A DNA stretch of 8,783 bases, from NCBI GenBank assembly GCA_002787855.1, contig PCVB01000030.1, forward strand, positions 1 through 8,783, read 5' to 3'. The DNA comes from Candidatus Zambryskibacteria bacterium CG11_big_fil_rev_8_21_14_0_20_42_18 (lineage in GTDB: Bacteria; Patescibacteriota; Minisyncoccia; Phycocordibacterales; Zambryskibacteraceae). The notes beneath the pieces were generated by a model. The model did no database searches. It was given only the letters and a program-made list of their open reading frames with translations, and was not told where the DNA came from. The translations under genes and the position numbers were made by a program. Shown piece by piece: positions 5,111 to 8,783 of this stretch; within the stretch, counting starts at the first letter, position 1, and every line of letters starts with the position of its first letter.

Positions 5111-6313
5111 TTACGGTAAAAATTGAGAAAACCAACGAGAGATAATTCTTCCCCAGCGTTTCCCACCCTCGGTGATCATGGAGGCATTTCTAATACCTAT
5201 CGAGTGTTGTTCTTCGCCAGCATTAAATCCGACCAAAGCAAGACCGCATGCAACGGCCCAAGTGCGATCTTTTATTTTACCCATTGTCGTATTACCGAAG
5301 TGAACCTCGGCAAGTTGAGAAGGAAGTTTGAGAGATTCTTCCGCAATATTTTTTATACCAGAAATATTTGCGCTACCGCCAGCGATGATGATACCCGCTG
5401 GTAGTAGGGCGTTACGATTTATGGATTTGAGGTGTGTTTCTATAAGTTCGAAGAATTCACGAAGTCTTACTTTTACAATCTCATCAACTTTTTTTCTAGA
5501 AAATGTCACACTTCTATCGGTTCCAAGCTTTATATTTTCTGCAATTTCTGGCGTTACCTTCAATCCAAGAGCTAAATCATTGGTGATATCGTTTCCTCCC
5601 ATGGGGAAGACCTCAAGAGAGATGAGGTTGTTGTTCTCAAAGACAACTATAGCCAGCGTTTCTGCTCCGATGTCTGCAAGTATGCATCCTGCTCTTTTTT
5701 GTTTCTTAGAAAGAGTCACAAAACTAGTGGCCACTGGTTCTGCGACGACATCTATAACTTCTATTCCAACTTCTTCAACTGTGTTTATAAGATCAGCGAG
5801 GTGATGTTCAAGACAGGTGATGAAAAGCGCTTTGACTTCAAGCTTCTGCCCCTTGAGACCAAGCGCCTGTCCCCACACGGGATTACTGTCTATTTTATAT
5901 TCAATAGGAACAGTGTTGATAATTCGTTTGTTTATTAATGCAGGTTTTGGTATAGCATTTTCGGCCGCTTCGAGAGCAAGACTGATATCCTTATCAGTAA
6001 TTTCTAGATCGGCTCGAGAGATGACTGTCGTGCCATTTGCCACAACACTACCAAGACCTATGCCTCCGAAAGAGACATAAGCACGCCTAACCTTGATTCC
6101 TGCAATTTTTTCCGCACGTTTGATAGCCGTTTCAAGGCCTTTAGCCGCTTCAGTTGGGTTTGTGACATAGCCTCGATACACACCTCTAGATTCACTCGAG
6201 CCGGTCCCTACAATTTTTGCGACAGTGTGTCCTTGTTCAAGTAATCCTTCGGCGATAACCACCTTGATTTCAGAGGTCCCTATGTCGATACCTACTATAA
6301 TTTGACGCGTCAT
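5111..6313 (-). CDS. ftsA: Cell division protein FtsA
   Basis: Actin-like ATPase that anchors FtsZ filaments to the membrane and recruits later division proteins. It is 400 residues long. The phosphate-1 motif GIDIGTSEIKVV is at 8-19. The phosphate-2 region reads DIGAETLAIVVF (214-225), where most FtsA have DIGGGTTD, so this loop is divergent. The adenosine motif IIIAGGSANISGI is at 308-320. The FtsA-specific 1C domain fits the stretch after about residue 85. A C-terminal amphipathic helix with Trp, Arg and Lys (384-400, KRWGRIISRWFSQFLP) is the membrane-targeting sequence. The start codon lies inside the end of ybeY (44-nt overlap), which points to translational coupling; a GAAGGG stretch upstream is too far away for a normal ribosome site. 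ftsZ follows directly on the same strand. Confidence 0.96.
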   Translation of the reverse strand: MTRQIIVGIDIGTSEIKVVIAEGLLEQGHTVAKIVGTGSSESRGVYRGYVTNPTEAAKGLETAIKRAEKIAGIKVRRAYVSFGGIGLGSVVANGTTVISRADLEITDKDISLALEAAENAIPKPALINKRIINTVPIEYKIDSNPVWGQALGLKGQKLEVKALFITCLEHHLADLINTVEEVGIEVIDVVAEPVATSFVTLSKKQKRAGCILADIGAETLAIVVFENNNLISLEVFPMGGNDITNDLALGLKVTPEIAENIKLGTDRSVTFSRKKVDEIVKVRLREFFELIETHLKSINRNALLPAGIIIAGGSANISGIKNIAEESLKLPSQLAEVHFGNTTMGKIKDRTWAVACGLALVGFNAGEEQHSIGIRNASMITEGGKRWGRIISRWFSQFLP

Positions 6314-6671
6314 TTAATAATTTTTTTTCCCTTCGCTCCATTGTAGTCCCATGCTTCATTCCTTTCAAATGCAGAAGTCCGTGGATAAAGAGAAAAGTGA
6401 CAAATTTTCTGTAAGGCATCTGGAATTTCCCCATCTCTTTCTTTGCGGTGATTAGGTCAATGAAAATTTCCCCAGATTTTTTTGAAAGAGGAAAACTCAA
6501 TACATCCGCTGACTTATTCTTCCCTCGGTATGTTCTATTGAGTCGTTTTGAGAAAATATTATCTACAAAAACAAGGGAGAGTTCAAAGTCTAGTCCTAAA
6601 ACAGAGTTCTTGAGATTAGTAAAAGGTATAGAAAACCTGCCTGCCGGCAGGCGGGCAGGGGCTGTATTCAT
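6270..6671 (-). CDS. ybeY: Endoribonuclease YbeY, rRNA maturation factor
   Basis: Zinc-dependent endonuclease acting in 16S rRNA 3'-end maturation and ribosome quality control. The 133-residue protein has the family's central motif LNRTYRGKNKSADVLSFP (44-61), GEIFID (67-72) and the metal triad HGLLHLKGMKH, with ligands His97, His101 and His107. The residue before the last His is Lys, where many homologues have Asp. The first 13 residues, including APARLPAGR, are encoded by a GC-rich palindromic repeat and do not look like YbeY, so the N-terminus has been altered by the repeat or true translation starts further in. The ATG lies 1 nt after the rpsU stop, which supports coupled translation from this start. 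The last 15 residues overlap ftsA in another frame. Pairing with rpsU makes sense, as both act on the small ribosomal subunit. Confidence 0.93.
   Translation of the reverse strand: MNTAPARLPAGRFSIPFTNLKNSVLGLDFELSLVFVDNIFSKRLNRTYRGKNKSADVLSFPLSKKSGEIFIDLITAKKEMGKFQMPYRKFVTFLFIHGLLHLKGMKHGTTMERREKKLLNDASNYSRYRHRDL
6636..6655. repeat. GC-rich palindrome of the same family, inside the ybeY 5' end
   Basis: CCTGCCTG (6636-6643) pairs with CAGGCGGG (6648-6655), with one G-U or mismatch position, around CCGG. The perfect self-complementary core CCTGCCGGCAGG spans 6640-6651. The arm AGGCGGG is shared with the palindrome at 918-938. It is translated in frame as part of residues 5-12 of YbeY, and its GC content contrasts sharply with its surroundings. 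Confidence 0.65.
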
Positions 6672-6672
6672 A

Positions 6673-6921
6673 TTAACGGCGACGAGTGAATTTTCTTACC
6701 TCGACTATTTTACCAAGTTTTATAAGCTCATTAGTGATTTCTTTCTTCTTGATGTGGGCAACAGTTTTGGCTCGTCCAGTGTTGCGAGATGGGGTGCGGA
6801 GGGTATAACGCTTGGCGCGAACTCGTGGTAGTACTCCAGACGCTTGGACGCGCCTAGTGAAGCGTCTGAGGACGCTTAAGTTATTTTCATTTGAACCTTT
6901 GATGACCTCAATGTTTATCAT
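6673..6921 (-). CDS. rpsU: Small ribosomal subunit protein bS21, extended form
   Basis: Component of the 30S subunit near the 3' end of 16S rRNA, important in initiation. The N-terminal half (IEVIKGSNENNLSVLRRFTRRVQASGVLPRVRAKR, about residues 4-38) matches the bS21 pattern of an acidic start, LRRFxRxV, and then a basic helix. With 82 residues it is longer than the usual 58-70. The extra C-terminal part (about 54-82) is Lys/Arg-rich, ends RKFTRRR, and may make additional rRNA contacts. There is no Shine-Dalgarno before the ATG. A 68-nt gap to the upstream gene contains a candidate promoter, and ybeY follows 1 nt after the stop. Confidence 0.92.
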   Translation of the reverse strand: MINIEVIKGSNENNLSVLRRFTRRVQASGVLPRVRAKRYTLRTPSRNTGRAKTVAHIKKKEITNELIKLGKIVEVRKFTRRR

Positions 6922-6941
6922 GTCTATATATTACGTATGGC

Positions 6942-6970
6942 ACTCTAACACACTATATAAAGGGAGGCAA
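6942..6970 (-). promoter_or_regulatory. Candidate internal promoter for rpsU-ybeY-ftsA
   Basis: In the 68-nt gap, minus strand, TTGCCT (6965-6970) is followed by a 17-nt spacer and TAGAGT (6942-6947) with TGT just before it, an extended -10. The start would lie near 6935, about 14 nt before the rpsU ATG. The hexamer matches are partial. Confidence 0.4.
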
Positions 6971-6989
6971 ACAGGAGTCACAGAAAAGA

Positions 6990-8144
6990 TTAGAGAGAAA
7001 TGTGTTTGAGATAATAAGGCAGGTTAGAGATATCGACGGTGTCTTGGGCGCGAGTACTTACGTTTCTAATCGTGACGGTGTTGTCTAGGGCCTCTTTCTG
7101 TCCGATGATAATGAGATAGGGGACACGTAAATTTTCTGCATTTGAGAGTTGGGTAGTAATCTTATCCTTGCCAATAAAGTGGTGCATAGGTATATGATGT
7201 TGGCGCAGGAGTTCTATAAGAGAAAGAGTTTTTATCTTGGCTTCTCGGCCGAGTTGGATTAAATAAAACTTAGGCTTTGGCAAATTTTTGTATATTTGTC
7301 TCTTGGTATTTCTTTCTGGTCCATGGAAGATATTGATTCCTATCATGGGGATTTCTTTTCTTAAACCTAGAAAGCGACCTAGCCGTGAGTAACGGTAGCC
7401 GACGGCTAGAGTGTTGTCTTCTTCACTTTCTGTATTTTTAATTGCGAAGATGGTGTGTGAAGAATGATTCCGATCTCCCACAAGTTCCGGTGTCAGTCTA
7501 AACTCTATACCCAAAGCTTCTATGTATTCTAGGACTTCTTTGAAATAAGCTCGACTTTGGACAGAAAGGAAAGTGATAGAGGATGGGGCTGTATTTGAAA
7601 GCAGGATTGTTTCCGGCGTGTTCAGTTTGAAAATATCAAAAACGTTTTCTTTTATAATCCGCCTTAGTTCGTCAGGAAGATTAATATTTGATTTACGCAC
7701 ATAACCCAAGAGTTCGCGTTCATATGCGTTTATAGATTCTTTGTCTCCAATGCAATTTATATCTACTCGCAAATTTTTGTACCCCTCTTCCGAGAGAATG
7801 GAGAGTGCTGTGCGGATTAGTGTCGCTTCAGCTATACCTGAAGAGGAGCCGATAAAATGTAGAGCGAAACTACCTAACTTTTTTCTAACAGCCGGCTTTT
7901 CATAAATGAAGGCTATGGGATGTGAGAGGGAAGCGAAGTTTTGTTCCATGTATGTTCGCATGACAGCCATCTTCTCTGCCGCATCATAGTAAGGGTGGTT
8001 ACCACAATCTTGAGTCAATTCGATATCGTGCTTAGTTATCTTTGGCGCCACGATAGGCAAGAATCCAAAGTAAGCTCCTGTAACAAGGGCCTTATCAAAT
8101 TTGTTCAGCTGTTTGCCTAATCCGCTATGTTGATTGGCAGTCAT
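6990..8144 (-). CDS. Histidyl-tRNA synthetase-like paralogue, probably not catalytic
   Basis: The 384 residues follow the HisRS architecture. A class II synthetase-like core covers about 1-285. A clear HGTP-type anticodon-binding domain follows at about 290-382 (FYLIQLGREAKIKTLSLIELLRQ, then NAENLRVPYLIIIGQKEAL). The core keeps the motif-1-like YFGFLPIVAPKI (25-36) and a stretch resembling the HisRS insertion start (IGSSSGIAEATLI, 98-110). However, the motif 2 FRYER loop is reduced to VRKK (86-89) and shortened, the histidine signature LDYYT reads GDRNHSSHT (223-231), GGRYDGL reads VGYRYSRLG (248-256), and motif 3 (GIDR type) reads GINIFHGPER (269-278). Normal aminoacylation therefore looks unlikely. 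HisZ, the non-catalytic HisRS relative of histidine biosynthesis, usually lacks the anticodon domain, so it fits less well. The ATG overlaps the lepB stop as ATGA. A tRNA-binding or regulatory role is an inference. Confidence 0.82.
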   Translation of the reverse strand: MTANQHSGLGKQLNKFDKALVTGAYFGFLPIVAPKITKHDIELTQDCGNHPYYDAAEKMAVMRTYMEQNFASLSHPIAFIYEKPAVRKKLGSFALHFIGSSSGIAEATLIRTALSILSEEGYKNLRVDINCIGDKESINAYERELLGYVRKSNINLPDELRRIIKENVFDIFKLNTPETILLSNTAPSSITFLSVQSRAYFKEVLEYIEALGIEFRLTPELVGDRNHSSHTIFAIKNTESEEDNTLAVGYRYSRLGRFLGLRKEIPMIGINIFHGPERNTKRQIYKNLPKPKFYLIQLGREAKIKTLSLIELLRQHHIPMHHFIGKDKITTQLSNAENLRVPYLIIIGQKEALDNTVTIRNVSTRAQDTVDISNLPYYLKHISL

Positions 8145-8701
8145 TGAGAATTTTTACTTATTTCTTCTACAAACTTCGAACTGTCTCCCGGTATAAGTGT
8201 CGGAGGAAGAAGGCGGATAACCGGACGGCCAATGATATTGGCTTCAGGCACCGGTCCCCACATTCGAGAGTCTGCGCTGGCCGCTCTATTATCTCCTAAG
8301 ACAAAATATTCTCCCTCTCCAAGCGCGTAGGTGGAGCTATCTAGTTTGGCGAGTTTTACATAGGGCTCGTCTAATGCAAACCCCTCTGGATTTAGAGAGT
8401 TGATAATTGTAACTTGGCCATTATTGATAGAGACAGTTTCATTGGGTAAGCCGATAACGCGTTTGATGAAGGATTTCTTGGGATCTTTAGGATATTTGAA
8501 GATAAGCACAGAGCCGCGTTCCGGGGTATGGAAGCGGTGTGAGATTTCATCGACGATAAGATATTCTCCAGATTTAAAAGTGGGGTCCATAGATGAGCCC
8601 TCCACTATGAATGGTTGGGCGATATAGATACGAAAGGGCACCACGATCAAGAGGGAAAGCAAAATAAGTTTCGCGAGCTCTTTCCAGAAATTAGGATTCA
8701 T
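8141..8701 (-). CDS. lepB: Signal peptidase I
   Basis: Membrane-bound serine protease that removes signal peptides from exported proteins. It is 186 residues long, similar to Gram-positive SipS-type enzymes and shorter than E. coli LepB. One N-terminal membrane helix spans about 11-29. Box B reads VEGSSMDPT, with nucleophile Ser37. Box D reads SFIKRVIGLPNE, with general base Lys80. Box E reads GDNRAASADSRMWGPV (136-151). The catalytic Ser-Lys pair and surrounding motifs are intact, so it should be active outside the cytoplasmic membrane. It is first in the long minus-strand run, and its TGA stop overlaps the next start codon. There is no strong Shine-Dalgarno. It is divergent from pth, with 47 nt between start codons. 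Confidence 0.97.
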   Translation of the reverse strand: MNPNFWKELAKLILLSLLIVVPFRIYIAQPFIVEGSSMDPTFKSGEYLIVDEISHRFHTPERGSVLIFKYPKDPKKSFIKRVIGLPNETVSINNGQVTIINSLNPEGFALDEPYVKLAKLDSSTYALGEGEYFVLGDNRAASADSRMWGPVPEANIIGRPVIRLLPPTLIPGDSSKFVEEISKNSQ

Positions 8702-8712
8702 AATTTCTTAAG

Positions 8713-8741
8713 ATTGTATTATCTAACTTCATTTGACACAA
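8713..8741 (-). promoter_or_regulatory. Candidate promoter for lepB and the downstream minus-strand run
   Basis: On the minus strand TTGTGT (8736-8741), a 17-nt spacer and TACAAT (8713-8718, five of six matches) lie upstream of lepB. The predicted start near 8706 would give a very short leader. GATAAT at 8718-8723 is an alternative -10. The 47-nt lepB-pth gap must serve both directions. Confidence 0.4.
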
Positions 8742-8748
8742 TAGTGAT

Positions 8749-8783
8749 ATGTATATTGTTGTAGGTTTAGGAAATCCAGGAGA
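8749..8783 (+). CDS. pth: Peptidyl-tRNA hydrolase, partial (first 11 codons)
   Basis: The visible residues MYIVVGLGNPG match the N-terminus of bacterial peptidyl-tRNA hydrolase (typically xxLIVGLGNPGxxY), which frees tRNA from peptidyl-tRNA dropped by stalled ribosomes. The reading frame has a TGA at 8734-8736 upstream, so the ATG at 8749 is the only sensible start. No Shine-Dalgarno is seen. The remainder, including the catalytic His and Asp region, lies beyond the window, so the call rests on this short but distinctive motif. Confidence 0.85.
   Translation, partial: MYIVVGLGNPG

Noticed and set aside
5101..5131. AT-rich hairpin across the ftsA stop as a terminator
   Set aside because: The stem is interrupted by a bulge and a mismatch, consists mostly of A-T pairs and lacks a following T run on the minus strand.
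5328..5804. Plus-strand open frame of 158 codons antisense to ftsA
   Set aside because: It is a shadow of ftsA with low-complexity Ser/Thr/Phe composition and no start signal.
6990..8144. Annotating this gene as ordinary hisS or as hisZ
   Set aside because: The catalytic motifs differ too much for a confident hisS call, and the retained anticodon-binding domain plus the absence of his biosynthesis genes nearby argue against hisZ.
8733..8738. Perfect TTGACA on the plus strand as the pth -35
   Set aside because: A -10 at 16-18 nt would fall inside the pth coding region, after the ATG, so it cannot drive the full gene. It may be chance or part of the opposing lepB promoter.

Overview
The window looks like a piece of a Candidate Phyla Radiation (Patescibacteria), probably Parcubacteria-type, chromosome. 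This is inferred from gene content and protein features and no database search was run. Supporting points are a cell-division cluster stripped down to ftsA-ftsZ with no mur or ftsQ genes beside it, a bS21 protein with a long basic C-terminal tail, small zinc-ribbon proteins, very compact gene spacing and GC-rich palindromes in otherwise moderate-GC DNA. UGA acts as a stop (glmS and lepB end in TGA) and Trp is encoded by TGG, so the code is the standard bacterial one and not the UGA=Gly code of Gracilibacteria/Absconditabacteria.

Layout. Positions 1-585 carry two minus-strand genes for Cys-rich, probably zinc-binding proteins of unknown function; the left one runs off the window edge, and a clear intrinsic terminator separates them. 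Positions 586-1077 hold no protein gene but three intact tRNA genes: tRNA-Ser(CGA) and tRNA-Glu(TTC) on the minus strand, and tRNA-Val(GAC) on the plus strand. Just before tRNA-Val lies a broken tRNA-Val-like copy with a GC-rich palindrome in its D-loop. glmS follows 39 nt after tRNA-Val on the plus strand and ends 4 nt from the convergent trxB.

Positions 2903-8701 are one long minus-strand run, in transcription order lepB, a degenerate histidyl-tRNA-synthetase-like gene, rpsU, ybeY, ftsA, ftsZ, trxB. Junctions are tight: ATGA overlap, 68 nt, 1 nt, 44-nt overlap, 90 nt, 9 nt. The run couples protein export (LepB), ribosome function and rRNA maturation (bS21, YbeY), division (FtsA, FtsZ) and thiol redox balance (TrxB). 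pth begins divergently from lepB at the right edge.

The items most worth a second look are the HisRS-like protein lacking recognisable catalytic motifs, the tRNA-like decoy preceding tRNA-Val/glmS, and a palindrome family found both in that decoy and inside the ybeY reading frame. Most of the window is otherwise core housekeeping content; no CRISPR array, transposase or defence gene was seen.
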